42,408 nt of DNA from Deltaproteobacteria bacterium UBA1386 (GTDB lineage Bacteria > Desulfobacterota > Syntrophorhabdia > Syntrophorhabdales > Syntrophorhabdaceae). Positions 15,009 through 23,824 of the stretch are shown here, in pieces. The stretch's first letter is position 1; the number at the start of each line of letters is the position of its first letter. The DNA lies in contig DBQU01000081.1 in the NCBI GenBank assembly GCA_002305765.1, forward strand, positions 31,761-74,168, given 5' to 3'. The position numbers were made by a program, and so were the translations under genes. The notes below the pieces were generated by a model that had not been told where the DNA came from, searched no databases, and saw only the letters and a program-made list of their open reading frames with translations.

Positions 15009-15926
15009 CTATTTTCCCCTCTCCATTCTTATCTTCGGCCTCTCGACGGACAATTTGCCGTCCTCCGTCGTGTAGATCACACGCTCCCCTTTCATTTCCA
15101 CGTTGTCCTTGAATACCCTCGGAGATTGGGTGAACACTATCCTGCCTTCCTTAAAATGATATACTGCCTTTTCGCTTTTCGCAACAGTGCCCTTGGATAT
15201 GACGCGAACGTTGCCGTCGGCCTCGATGCGGTCCACCTCGTTGTCGGTGCTGTATATGTGGACAAGGTCGCACACCATGTTGAGGTCCTCTCCCTTGAGG
15301 ATGACCTTTCCCTCGAGGACATAGGTGGCCTTCTGAAAGTAATAAAGGAGGGAGTCCGACTGGAAGCGATACTTGGCCTTCTCCGTCGCTATGATGCCGC
15401 CGACGTCGGAGAGGAGCCGCAAGGTCTCCTCGTTGGTGTTGGCGAGAAGCCCCGTGCCGCGCATGTCGACCTTCTCTCCCTTGATGTCCACCACATCCTT
15501 TGTCGTCGTGACGCCGTTCTTGAAATCGAAGTCCATGTAGGGGCTCTTCAGGGTGTACTCTCCCTTGTAGAAGACCTCCACGTTGTCGACCCTGCCCGAC
15601 TCCTTCTCGGTGTCCATGGAGCCTTTCGTGCCGGTGAACTCAATGGAGACGTCCGGTTTCGGCTTGTACAGCCCCTTCAGGTCTTCGAGCTCGATGAGGG
15701 GCCTGTCTATGTACTTCCGGGCGACCTTCGCCGTGAGCTCCCAATCCACCACGCCGCGGCGTTCACCCGTGTACTTCACGTTCTTGAAGACGACGGCCTT
15801 GTTGCTTTCCTCCGCTACGGGGACCGGTTGTCTTTCAGGCTTGCTCACGAAGAAATAGAGGGCAAGCAGGAGGCTTGCCGCGATGCAGCCGAAAGAGACG
15901 AAGATTATGATCTTCCTGTTGCTCAT
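15009..15926 (-). CDS. Fused LptC-LptA LPS transport bridge protein
   Basis: Periplasmic bridge carrying LPS from LptBFG toward the outer membrane. One N-terminal transmembrane helix (about 5-27) anchors it. Residues 40-170 have the LptC pattern (VVDWELTAKVARKY... and VEVFYKGEYTLKSPYMDFDFKNG). Residues 200-300 have the LptA/OstA pattern, including LEGKVILKGEDLNMVCDLVHIY, VDRIEADGNVRVISKGTVAKSEKAVYHF and VEMKGERVIY. At 305 residues it is longer than LptC (about 190) and replaces two usual genes. A frameshift joining two genes is unlikely because the frame is continuous and no internal start is needed. The domain boundary is read by eye. Confidence 0.8.
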   Translation of the reverse strand: MSNRKIIIFVSFGCIAASLLLALYFFVSKPERQPVPVAEESNKAVVFKNVKYTGERRGVVDWELTAKVARKYIDRPLIELEDLKGLYKPKPDVSIEFTGTKGSMDTEKESGRVDNVEVFYKGEYTLKSPYMDFDFKNGVTTTKDVVDIKGEKVDMRGTGLLANTNEETLRLLSDVGGIIATEKAKYRFQSDSLLYYFQKATYVLEGKVILKGEDLNMVCDLVHIYSTDNEVDRIEADGNVRVISKGTVAKSEKAVYHFKEGRIVFTQSPRVFKDNVEMKGERVIYTTEDGKLSVERPKIRMERGK

Positions 15927-15943
15927 GTGTCCTCATATGCCAT

Positions 15944-16912
15944 TCACACCACCTTGGCCCTCAAGAGGTCGTGGATGTGTATGATGCCCACGGGCCGCGC
16001 GCTGTCCTCGTCGTTCACGACGAACAGGGATGTGATCGAGAATTCCTCCATTTTCTTCAGCGCGTAGGCGGCGAGGGCATCCCTGCGGACGACCTTGGGC
16101 CCCGGGGTCATGACCTCACCCGCACTCTTCGCCAGGAGAGAATCGTCGTAGCGTTCGATCGCGCGCCTGAGATCTCCGTCCGTTATGATCCCCGCGAGGC
16201 GCCCTTCGCCGTCGTAGACCCCCGTGACGCCAAGCCTCTTCGACGTTATCTCGAGGATGGCGTCCTTCATGGACGTCTCAGCGGAGACTCCGGGGACGGC
16301 CTCGCCGGTGTGCATGAGGTCCTCCACTCTGAGGAAGAGCTTCCTGCCCAGAGAGCCGCCGGGATGGAGGGACGCGAAGTCTTCCACGTTGAAGGCCCGC
16401 CTTTCCATGACGGCAATGGCGAGGGCGTCGCCGAGCGCGAGCGTCGCCGTGGTGCTCGACGTGGGCACCACGTTGTAGGGACAGGCCTCCTCCACGTTCA
16501 CGACGAGGGCGACGTCGCCCAGCCGGGCGATGGTGGACGCGGCGTCTCCCGTTATGGCGACGAGCGGGATGTCGAGGCGCTTCACCCAGGGTATGATGCT
16601 GAGCACCTCCTCGGTCTCCCCGCTGTTGCTGATCACGATGAGCACGTCTCCGCGCTGGAGCATTCCCAGGTCGCCGTGGAGGGAGTCAGCGGGGTGGACG
16701 AAGAGTGCCGGCGTGCCCGTGCTCGACAACGTGGCGGCGATCTTCTTGCCGACGAGTCCCGACTTGCCCATGCCCGTCAGGACGACCCTGCCCGTGCACC
16801 CGAATATGGTCTCCGCCGCCCTGTTAAAGGAGTCATCGAGGCCTTCCATCACCTTCAGGAGGGCCTCCGCCTCCTTCCTCAGGATGTCCTTTCCCGTTCT
16901 CACGTGGTCCAC
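15944..16912 (-). CDS. kdsD: D-arabinose-5-phosphate isomerase (KdsD/KpsF family)
   Basis: Converts ribulose-5-phosphate to arabinose-5-phosphate, the first step of Kdo synthesis. The SIS domain (about 30-175) contains TGMGKSGLVGKKIAATLSSTGTP, the family's catalytic Lys and sugar-phosphate loop, and VISNSGETEE. Two CBS domains fill 200-322 (VEDLMHTGEAVP, ITDGDLRRA, AGEVMTPGPK). The 322-residue length is standard. The start is either the GTG at 16912, which has AGGAGG four bases upstream, or the GTG at 16903, which would make a GTGA overlap with the kdsA stop; the ribosome site favours 16912. The product feeds KdsA encoded just upstream. Confidence 0.94.
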   Translation of the reverse strand: MDHVRTGKDILRKEAEALLKVMEGLDDSFNRAAETIFGCTGRVVLTGMGKSGLVGKKIAATLSSTGTPALFVHPADSLHGDLGMLQRGDVLIVISNSGETEEVLSIIPWVKRLDIPLVAITGDAASTIARLGDVALVVNVEEACPYNVVPTSSTTATLALGDALAIAVMERRAFNVEDFASLHPGGSLGRKLFLRVEDLMHTGEAVPGVSAETSMKDAILEITSKRLGVTGVYDGEGRLAGIITDGDLRRAIERYDDSLLAKSAGEVMTPGPKVVRRDALAAYALKKMEEFSITSLFVVNDEDSARPVGIIHIHDLLRAKVV

Positions 16913-17721
16913 AGGGCCTCCTCTATCCTCCTGAGGGTCCGCAGGACGCCTTCGAGCTCGTCGAGAGGGAGGGAATTGTCACCGTCGCAGAGGGCCCGTG
17001 CCGGATCGGGATGGACCTCCATGAATACCCCTTCCACGCCGACGGCTACCGCCGCCCGCGCCAGGGGAACGATGAAGCGGGCCTCCCCGCCGGAACGGTC
17101 CGTCATGGCCGAGGGCTGCTGCACGCTGTGCGTGGCATCGAAGACCACGGGATACCCGAAGTCCCGCATGATGGGTATGGCACGGAAATCATTGACAAGG
17201 GTGTGGTACCCGAAGGACGTGCCCCGTTCGGTGACCAGTATGTTCCTGTTCCCCGTGGATTCGACCTTCCTGATGGCGTGGGCCATGTCGTTGGGAGAGA
17301 GGAACTGACCCTTCTTGATATTGACGGCCCTGCCCGTCCTGCCGCAGGCAATGAGTATGTCCGTCTGCCGGGACAGGAGCGCCGGCACCTGGAGGACGTC
17401 GGCGACCTCGGCCGCCGCCGCGGCCTCCCCCGCGGAATGGACATCAGTGAGGACGGGGACACCCACCTCGCCCTTGACCTGTTGGAGGATGGCAAGCCCC
17501 TCGTCCAGTCCCGGCCCCCTGAAGCCCGATATGGACGTCCTGTTCGCCTTGTCGTAGGAGGACTTGAATATGAAGGGTATGCCAAGTCCGGCCGTTATGC
17601 GCGCGATGCTCTCGGCCGTCCTCAGGGATATGTCCCTGCCTTCGATGACACAGGGGCCGCCTATGAAGACGAAAGGCCTGCGGCCGACGGTGACGTTGCC
17701 GATGGTTATTTCTTTTTGCAC
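16900..17721 (-). CDS. kdsA: 3-deoxy-8-phosphooctulonate synthase (KDO8P synthase), metal-dependent class
   Basis: Condenses arabinose-5-phosphate with phosphoenolpyruvate to KDO-8-phosphate. The N-terminal FIGGPCVIEG places a Cys at residue 24 where the metal-independent E. coli type has Asn. Together with the His, Glu and Asp of THSVQQP, EVHPDP and DGDNSLP, this completes the metal site, so a class II enzyme is predicted. The 273 residues are of normal length. The GTG start at 17721 is preceded by GGAAAG about seven bases upstream and overlaps pyrG by 16 bp. The kdsC phosphatase gene that often follows this pair is absent here. Confidence 0.94.
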   Translation of the reverse strand: MQKEITIGNVTVGRRPFVFIGGPCVIEGRDISLRTAESIARITAGLGIPFIFKSSYDKANRTSISGFRGPGLDEGLAILQQVKGEVGVPVLTDVHSAGEAAAAAEVADVLQVPALLSRQTDILIACGRTGRAVNIKKGQFLSPNDMAHAIRKVESTGNRNILVTERGTSFGYHTLVNDFRAIPIMRDFGYPVVFDATHSVQQPSAMTDRSGGEARFIVPLARAAVAVGVEGVFMEVHPDPARALCDGDNSLPLDELEGVLRTLRRIEEALWTT

Positions 17722-19355
17722 TTCAGTCTTTCCTGCCTTCGTTTCAGCGAGGCCTTGATAAAATCCCGGAAGAGCGGATGCGGGTCAAAGGGCTTCGATT
17801 TGAACTCCGGATGGAACTGGCATCCCAGGAACCAGGGATGGCCCTTCATCTCGACGATCTCGACAAGCGTGCCGTCAGGGGAGATGCCCGACACGATCAT
17901 GCCGCTCTTCTCCAGGCGCTCGCGGTATTTCATGTTGAACTCGTAACGGTGCCGGTGCCGTTCGTGGATGACGTCCTGCCCGTAGGCCTTGTGCGCGAGG
18001 GTGCCGGCCTTGAGGACGCAGGGGTATGCGCCGAGGCGCATGGTGCCGCCCTTGTCGGAGTACTGGTCTCGTTTCTGCACCTTGTTCTCCCTGTCCGTGA
18101 ACTCCTCGATGAGATAGATGAGGGGATAGGGCGTCTTTTCGTTGAACTCGCAGCTGTTCGCGTCCTTGCAGTCGGCGAGGTTGCGCCCCATCTCCACGAC
18201 GGCGAGCTGCATGCCGAGGCACAGACCGAGGAAGGGGATCTTCTTTTCCCGCGCGTGCTCGATGGCGTTGATCTTTCCCTCGATGCCGCGGTCCCCGAAG
18301 CCGCCGGGGACGAGGACGCCATCGACGTTGAAGAGGTCGGCCGTTATGCCCTTTTCGATGTCCTCGGAGTCGACGTAGCGGATGTTCACCCTGCAGTCGT
18401 TCGCGATGCCTCCGTGGACGAGGGCCTCATTGAGGCTCTTGTAGGAGTCCTTGAGTTTGACGTACTTCCCGACGAGGGCGATGTCCACCTCTTTCTTCGG
18501 GTGCTTTATGGTGTCGCCGATGGCCTCCCACTTGGAAAGGTCCGGCTTCTTCGCCCAGATGTTGAGGAGTTTCGTTATCTTCTCGTCGAGCCCCTCGTTG
18601 TGGAAGGCTATGAGGACCTCGTAGATGACCTCGGCGTCCTTGGCGGCGATGACGGCGTCCTTTTCGACGTTGCAGAAGAGGGAGATCTTGTCCTTGAGGC
18701 CCTGCGACAGGGCCCGCTCCGTCCTGCACAGGAGGATGTCGGGCTGGATACCGATCCTTCTGAGTTCGTTCACGCTGTGCTGTGTCGGCTTCGTCTTCAT
18801 TTCATCGGCGGTCTTGATGAAGGGAACCAATGTCAGGTGCACGAAGAGGGAGTTCTCCTTCCCCAGGTCGTTGCGAAGCTGACGTATCGCCTCCAGGAAG
18901 GGCAGGCCTTCGATGTCGCCCACGGTGCCGCCGATCTCGACGATGACGACGTCGATGCCTTCGTCCACGTCGAGGATCCTGCGCTTGATCTCGTCCGTGA
19001 TGTGGGGGATGACCTGGACGGTCCCGCCGAGATACTCTCCCTTTCGTTCACGGGAGATGACCGTGTCGTAGACCTGGCCCGTCGTGAAATTGCATTTCTT
19101 CGAGAAGGCCGCGGTGGTGAAGCGCTCGTAATGCCCGAGGTCGAGGTCCGTCTCCGCGCCGTCCTCGGTCACGAAGACCTCACCGTGCTGGAAGGGGTTC
19201 ATCGTGCCCGGATCGACATTGATGTAGGGATCCAGTTTCTTTATGGTGATATTGAGCCCCCGGGACTCGAGGAGCGCGCCGATGGACGCGGCCGCTATGC
19301 CCTTCCCCAGGGACGACACGACGCCGCCCGTCACGAAGATGAATTTTTGTCTCAC
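17706..19355 (-). CDS. pyrG: CTP synthase
   Basis: Makes CTP from UTP using glutamine-derived ammonia and ATP. The amidoligase domain (1-270) starts with FVTGGVVSSLGKG and includes KLDPYINVDPGTMNPFQHGEVF and the IVEIGGTVGDIEG segment. The glutaminase domain (about 290-545) has the nucleophile Cys379 in FLGLCLGMQ and the His-Glu pair in QFHPEF. The 549-residue length is typical. It starts at a GTG forming a GTGA overlap with apgM. Coupling with kdsA is common and sensible, since CTP is used to activate Kdo. Confidence 0.96.
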   Translation of the reverse strand: MRQKFIFVTGGVVSSLGKGIAAASIGALLESRGLNITIKKLDPYINVDPGTMNPFQHGEVFVTEDGAETDLDLGHYERFTTAAFSKKCNFTTGQVYDTVISRERKGEYLGGTVQVIPHITDEIKRRILDVDEGIDVVIVEIGGTVGDIEGLPFLEAIRQLRNDLGKENSLFVHLTLVPFIKTADEMKTKPTQHSVNELRRIGIQPDILLCRTERALSQGLKDKISLFCNVEKDAVIAAKDAEVIYEVLIAFHNEGLDEKITKLLNIWAKKPDLSKWEAIGDTIKHPKKEVDIALVGKYVKLKDSYKSLNEALVHGGIANDCRVNIRYVDSEDIEKGITADLFNVDGVLVPGGFGDRGIEGKINAIEHAREKKIPFLGLCLGMQLAVVEMGRNLADCKDANSCEFNEKTPYPLIYLIEEFTDRENKVQKRDQYSDKGGTMRLGAYPCVLKAGTLAHKAYGQDVIHERHRHRYEFNMKYRERLEKSGMIVSGISPDGTLVEIVEMKGHPWFLGCQFHPEFKSKPFDPHPLFRDFIKASLKRRQERLKCKKK

Positions 19356-20539
19356 TGTCTTCCCCCGATCAGTATACGTATCATCTCTTCACCGCTTATC
19401 ACCGCCCCGCCCGCGTTCTCGTCGTAATCACCGCCCTCTTCGGAGGCGGGATCGCTCCTGTCGTAAACGGCGAAGGGCACCGGGGTGGCGTAGTGGGTCC
19501 TCATCGCGATCGGCGTGGCATGGTCGGTGACGATGAGGAACCGCGTGTCCCTGTCCGTTTCTTTGAGAAGGACGCCGAGCACGTCCCTGTCGATGCGCTC
19601 GATGGCCTTTATCTTCTCGGGGATGCTGCCGTTGTGGGACGCCTCGTCGGGCGCCTCCACGTGGATGTACACGATGTCGTGGTCTTCCAGGAGTTTCAAG
19701 GCCGCACGCGCCTTCGCCCCGTAATCGGTGTCGAGGTATCCCGTGGCCCCTTCGACGACGGGGGTGGTGAACCCCACGAGGCTCGAGATCCCCCGCACGA
19801 GGTCCACGGCGCAGACCGTCGCCCCCGTAAGGCCGAACTTCTCCCGGAACGGTGGCAGGCCGGCTCTTTTGCCCTGGCCCCAGAGCCATATGCCGTTCGC
19901 CGGGAGCTTGCCGGCGTCGATGCGCTTCCTGTTGATGTCGTGGGACCCGAGCACCCTGCGGGAGCGGTCCATAAGGGAACGGACCATTGCGGCTCCGTCG
20001 CCCTCGGGGAGGTACCCCGCGATCTGTTTGCCCGTGATGTCGTGGGGAGGCGTTGTCGACAACTCCCAGGCGCCTCTTTTCCATATCATGATGTGGCGGT
20101 ACCCGACCCCGGGGAAGAAGGTTATCCCTTCGGAACCCAGCTCGTCATTGAGGGACGCGACAAGGATCCGTGCCTCCTCCGTGGAGATATGCCCGCCGGA
20201 GTAGTCGCCCATGGTATCACCCCCGTTCCCGGTCCCGATATGAACGAGGTTGCACCGGTAGGCGACGTCGTCGGACCCCATGGGGATGCCCATGCCGAAG
20301 GCCTCTATCGGGGCCCGCCCCGTGTAATACAGCGCCGGGTCGTAGCCGAAGATGGACATACCCGCCACGTCGCTGCCGGGAGGAAAACCGTCGGGCACCG
20401 TCTTTACCTTTCCCGTGAGACCCTTTCGGGCCGCCGCGTTCATGTTCGGCTTGTTCGCGGCCATGAGCGGCGTCTTCCCCCCGAGCTCCTCCAGCGGAAA
20501 ATCCGCCATGCCGTCGCCGATGAGAACGATATATTTCAT
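19352..20539 (-). CDS. apgM: Cofactor-independent phosphoglycerate mutase (ApgM/archaeal type)
   Basis: Likely interconverts 3- and 2-phosphoglycerate by the metal-dependent, 2,3-BPG-independent route of the alkaline phosphatase superfamily. The N-terminal IVLIGDGMADFPLEELGGKTPL holds the first metal Asp. GYDPALYYTGRAPIEA is the family signature, and HVEAPDEASH and VTDHATP supply further metal ligands. About 395 residues fits the ApgM branch rather than the 510-residue GpmI. The ATG at 20539 begins exactly at the conserved MKYIVLIGDG; a GTG at 20551 is possible. A role in serine or threonine supply is suggested by the adjacent hom gene but not shown. Confidence 0.9.
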   Translation of the reverse strand: MKYIVLIGDGMADFPLEELGGKTPLMAANKPNMNAAARKGLTGKVKTVPDGFPPGSDVAGMSIFGYDPALYYTGRAPIEAFGMGIPMGSDDVAYRCNLVHIGTGNGGDTMGDYSGGHISTEEARILVASLNDELGSEGITFFPGVGYRHIMIWKRGAWELSTTPPHDITGKQIAGYLPEGDGAAMVRSLMDRSRRVLGSHDINRKRIDAGKLPANGIWLWGQGKRAGLPPFREKFGLTGATVCAVDLVRGISSLVGFTTPVVEGATGYLDTDYGAKARAALKLLEDHDIVYIHVEAPDEASHNGSIPEKIKAIERIDRDVLGVLLKETDRDTRFLIVTDHATPIAMRTHYATPVPFAVYDRSDPASEEGGDYDENAGGAVISGEEMIRILIGGRQ

Positions 20540-20579
20540 GCGCTGCCGCACCTCACGCGGCCGGAAGGCCCCGGTCCTC

Positions 20580-21866
20580 TCACAGGTTGCCTTCCTCGAT
20601 CCTTATGTGAACGCTCTCCCCCTTCGTCAGGGACAGGGCGTCTATTTCCTTCTTCGCCTTCATGAGACCTTCCTCGGGGGCATCGTGGGTCACCATCACG
20701 ACGGGGACGTAGCCGCTGAGCTTCCGGCCCTGCTGGGTCACCGCCGATATGCTTATCCGATACTTCGAGAGGATGCCCGATATCTTCGAAAGCACACCCG
20801 GCATGTCCTTTGCCATCACCCGCAGGTAGTAGGGCACGGAAGAGGCCCTGCCTTCCTTGAACCTGCCCGCCGCGACGAGGGGCCGCACGCCTGTGCCGCC
20901 CGCCCCGGAGATCCGCTTGGCGATGTCGACGATGTCGCTCACGACGGCGCTTCCCGTGGGATCGCTCCCCGCACCCTTTCCATAGAAGAGATTGGGGCCC
21001 GTCATGTCCCCGACTATGTAGACCGCGTTATAGACGCCGTTGACGCTGCTCATGGGGTGGTTCACGGGCAGCATGGCTGGCTCGACGCGAGCCTCGATGC
21101 CTGCCCCCCGCTTCTTCGCGATGGCAAGGAGCTTTATCTTGTACCCGAAGTCCCGGGCGAAGCCTATGTCGACGGGGTCTATCTTCGCGATGCCCCGTGT
21201 CGTTATTCTGTCCATGGTGACAGGCGAGGCGAAGGCGAGCCTTACCAGGAGCGAAAGCTTGTGCGCGGCGTCTATCCCCTCGACGTCGAAGGTGGGGTCC
21301 TTTTCAGCGTAGCCTTTCCGCTGGGCGTCCTTGAGGGCCTCGGCGAAGGATATCCCTTCGTCGGTCATCCGCGAGAGGATGTAGTTGCTCGTCCCGTTGA
21401 GGATTCCCAGTATGTAGCTGAAATCATTGCCGACGAGACCGTCGCGGATCGCCCGGATAACGGGGATGCCTCCGCACACGGAGGCCTCGAACCCGATCTC
21501 GCACCCCTTCTTTGCCGCGAGCCTGAAAAGCTCGTCGCCTTTTTCCGCGAGGAGGGCCTTGTTTGCCGTCACAACCTGCTTGCCTAGACCGAGGGCCGCG
21601 CCGATGAAGTCGCTGGCGGGACGCATGCCGCCAATAAGCTCCACGACGATGCCGACCCTCTCGTCATGGATGAGCTCCATGGCATCGGAGGTCACGACAT
21701 TCCGTGCAAGGCCTTTTCCTCTCAGCTTGCGCTCGTCCACCTCGGCCACCCTGACGACGCGAAGGTCGAGACCTGTCCTCCTGCGAATGAGCGCGGCGTG
21801 TTCCGTCAGTATCCGGTATGTGCCGGTTCCCACTGTTCCCAATCCTATTATCCCTATTCCGATCAT
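20580..21866 (-). CDS. hom: Homoserine dehydrogenase with C-terminal ACT domain
   Basis: Reduces aspartate semialdehyde to homoserine, the branch toward threonine and methionine. The N terminus IGIGIIGLGTVGTGTYRIL is the Rossmann dinucleotide loop. VTANKALLAEKG, GGIPVIRAIRDGL and GILNGTSNYILSRM are catalytic-domain signatures. Residues about 350-428 (LRVMAKDMPGVLSKISGILSKYRISI) form an ACT domain for threonine feedback. The 428-residue length fits. It starts in an ATGA overlap with the aminotransferase gene. Confidence 0.96.
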   Translation of the reverse strand: MIGIGIIGLGTVGTGTYRILTEHAALIRRRTGLDLRVVRVAEVDERKLRGKGLARNVVTSDAMELIHDERVGIVVELIGGMRPASDFIGAALGLGKQVVTANKALLAEKGDELFRLAAKKGCEIGFEASVCGGIPVIRAIRDGLVGNDFSYILGILNGTSNYILSRMTDEGISFAEALKDAQRKGYAEKDPTFDVEGIDAAHKLSLLVRLAFASPVTMDRITTRGIAKIDPVDIGFARDFGYKIKLLAIAKKRGAGIEARVEPAMLPVNHPMSSVNGVYNAVYIVGDMTGPNLFYGKGAGSDPTGSAVVSDIVDIAKRISGAGGTGVRPLVAAGRFKEGRASSVPYYLRVMAKDMPGVLSKISGILSKYRISISAVTQQGRKLSGYVPVVMVTHDAPEEGLMKAKKEIDALSLTKGESVHIRIEEGNL

Positions 21867-23047
21867 GATCTTCCCGTAGGGCGGAGGAGATTCCTGATCC
21901 CCTTCACCGCCTGTTTTATTCTGTGCTCGTTCTCCACGAGGGCGAACCGCACGTATCCTTCACCGAACTCGCCGAAGCCGATCCCCGGCGAGGTGGCCAC
22001 CTTTGCCTCTGTCAGGAGGAACTTTGAGAACTCGATGGACCCCATCGCCGCGTACTTCTCAGGTATCTTTGCCCAGACGAACATTGTGGCTCTCGGTTTC
22101 TCCACCTCCCACCCGAGGCGGCAGAGGCCCTCGCAAAGCACGTCCCGTCGCGCCCTGTACTTTTCCACGATCTCGGGCACATCCGCGTCGCCTTCATTGA
22201 GGGCGATGATGGACGCGATCTGGATCGGCTGAAAGACGCCGTAGTCGAAGTAGCTCTTTATCCTGCTGAGGGCGTTTATCATCCTTTTGTTGCCCGCCGC
22301 GAACCCGACCCGCCAGCCGGGCATGCTGTAGCTCTTGGACATGGAAAAGAACTCCACGCCCACATCCTTCGCGCCCGGGACCTCGAGGAAGCTCGGCGCC
22401 CTGTAGCCGTCGAAGGCGAGATCGGCGTACGCCAGGTCGTGGACGACCATCATGTCATGCTCCTTCGCGAAGGCGACGGTCCTTTCGAAGAAGTCCTTTT
22501 CCACAACCTCCGTGGTGGGGTTGTTGGGAAAACTGATGATGAGCATCTTCGGCAGGGGCCACGTGGTCTTCACCGCGATATTCAGCCTTTCGAAGAATTC
22601 CTCCCTTGGTAGAAGCGGGATGGTCCTCAAGTCCCCGCCGGCGATGACCACAGAATAGGAGTGGATGGGGTAGGCCGGGTTGGGGACGAAGACGACCTCG
22701 CCCTGACTGATGGTAGCCAGTACGAGATGGCCGATTCCCTCCTTGGCGCCCATCGTGACGACCACCTCGTCCTCGGGGTCGATGTCCACCCCATAGCGCC
22801 TCCTGTACCAGTTGGCGATGGCAAGGCGGAGGTTCGTTATGCCCCGTGTCGCGCTGTAGCGGTGGTTCCTGGGGTTCCGCGCCGCCTCGACGAGCTTCGA
22901 AACGACATGCTTCGGGGTCGGCAGGTCAGGGTTCCCCATGCCGAGGTCGATGATGTCTTCGCCTTTTCTCCGTGCCTCTATCAAAAGGTCCCGGACGATG
23001 CCGAACACGTAGGGCGGCAACCGGGATATCCTGTAAAATTCTTCCAT
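21863..23047 (-). CDS. alaC: Class I/II aminotransferase, AlaC-like (glutamate-pyruvate aminotransferase)
   Basis: Pyridoxal-phosphate enzyme of the aspartate aminotransferase fold. The whole length aligns from memory with E. coli AlaC: RLPPYVF near the start, RRKGEDIIDLGMGNPD, VPNPAYPIH, FPNNPTTEVV, VVHDLAYADLAFDG, and the PLP-binding Lys in SMSKSYSMPGWR. Its 394 residues are standard. It is the first gene of the long operon and is coupled to hom. Alanine synthesis is the best guess, but a role in the aspartate family cannot be excluded. No Shine-Dalgarno sequence precedes the ATG. Confidence 0.9.
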   Translation of the reverse strand: MEEFYRISRLPPYVFGIVRDLLIEARRKGEDIIDLGMGNPDLPTPKHVVSKLVEAARNPRNHRYSATRGITNLRLAIANWYRRRYGVDIDPEDEVVVTMGAKEGIGHLVLATISQGEVVFVPNPAYPIHSYSVVIAGGDLRTIPLLPREEFFERLNIAVKTTWPLPKMLIISFPNNPTTEVVEKDFFERTVAFAKEHDMMVVHDLAYADLAFDGYRAPSFLEVPGAKDVGVEFFSMSKSYSMPGWRVGFAAGNKRMINALSRIKSYFDYGVFQPIQIASIIALNEGDADVPEIVEKYRARRDVLCEGLCRLGWEVEKPRATMFVWAKIPEKYAAMGSIEFSKFLLTEAKVATSPGIGFGEFGEGYVRFALVENEHRIKQAVKGIRNLLRPTGRS

Positions 23048-23056
23048 TTATGTTGA

Positions 23057-23086
23057 AAATTACCACATCCCCGGGGACACAATCAA
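23057..23086 (-). promoter_or_regulatory. Putative sigma-70 promoter of the alaC-to-pfkB operon
   Basis: On the minus strand TTGATT (23086-23081), an 18-nt spacer and TAATTT (23062-23057) lie nine bases before the alaC ATG. Transcription would begin within about three bases of the start codon, giving a leaderless or nearly leaderless message. Confidence 0.45.
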
Positions 23087-23123
23087 CACAAAAGCCAAGC
23101 AAGAATTGTTCCATAAAACGATC

Positions 23124-23294
23124 GTTGCGCGTTCCGGGTTCCGAGTTGCGAGTCAAGGGCCGAAGACAACATCCTCTGTTGCACTAGTCAGCATGCACTT
23201 CTGGGTAATCGTGTTGACAGCCCGTCCTGGTTCACGGTCTTTCTTCCCGCAACCCGCAACCCGCAACCCGCAACCCGCAACCCGCAACCCGCAA
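23124..23294. repeat. Facing heptamer arms in the alaC spacer (GTTSCGN and CCCGCAA)
   Basis: The left arm (23124-23158) has five 7-bp units such as GTTGCGC, GTTCCGG and GTTGCGA. The right arm (23246-23294) has seven perfect copies of CCCGCAA, which is GTTGCGG on the other strand. The two arms therefore face inward across about 87 bp. The right arm ends eight bases before the stop codon of the next gene. Confidence 0.85.
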
Positions 23295-23302
23295 CAGCTC
23301 TT

Positions 23303-23785
23303 CTAGAGCTTGTAACCGAACTTCCTGAGCATCTCCTTCCGGGCCCTCTTGTCCTCGTCCTTCTCTATGCCTGCCGGTCTCGCGCCGTCTATGACACCCA
23401 TGATGCCCCGCCCGCCGGTTGTTTCGGCCACCACGACCTCGAGGGGGTTCGCGGTGGCGCAGAAGATCCGGCAGACCTCCTGGCATCCCTTCACGGCATT
23501 GAGGACGTTGATGGGAAAACCGTCCTTGATGAAGATGACGAAGGTGTGCCCGCAGGAGAGGGTGAAGGACGTGTCGGCGGCGAGCTTCGCCAGGGCCTCG
23601 TCGTTGCCCTCGTATCTCACGAGGCAGGGCCCGCTCGCCTCGGAGAAGGCGACGCCGAACTTGAGGGACGGAGAGGACCCGACGAGTAACTCGTAGAGGT
23701 CCTCGACGGTCTTGATGAAGTGCGACTGGCCGATGACGATGTTCAGGCCTTCGGGTATGTCGATCTTTACGGTCTTGAGTTCCAT
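23303..23785 (-). CDS. Adenosine-specific kinase (PF04008 family)
   Basis: Small protein (160 residues) whose sequence matches the adenosine-specific kinase family from end to end: VKIDIPEGLNIVIGQSHFIKTVEDLYELL, FGVAFSEASGPCLVRYEGND, CGHTFVIFIKDGFPINVLNA, VCRIFCATANPLEVVVAET and GRGIMGVIDG. Family members are known mainly from archaea and anaerobic bacteria; biochemical support is thin and rests on structural genomics. A very strong AAAGGAGG lies four bases before the ATG at 23785. It forms its own unit between two repeat-bearing spacers. It may give a second route to use adenosine beside the PfkB kinase. Confidence 0.88.
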   Translation of the reverse strand: MELKTVKIDIPEGLNIVIGQSHFIKTVEDLYELLVGSSPSLKFGVAFSEASGPCLVRYEGNDEALAKLAADTSFTLSCGHTFVIFIKDGFPINVLNAVKGCQEVCRIFCATANPLEVVVAETTGGRGIMGVIDGARPAGIEKDEDKRARKEMLRKFGYKL

Positions 23786-23824
23786 TGTGCCTCCTTTAGT
23801 TGGTAAAAAAGATTAAAAACGTTA

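Noticed and set aside
23246..23294. CRISPR-like array
   Set aside because: Seven 7-bp copies are directly adjacent with no spacers, and no cas genes are present.
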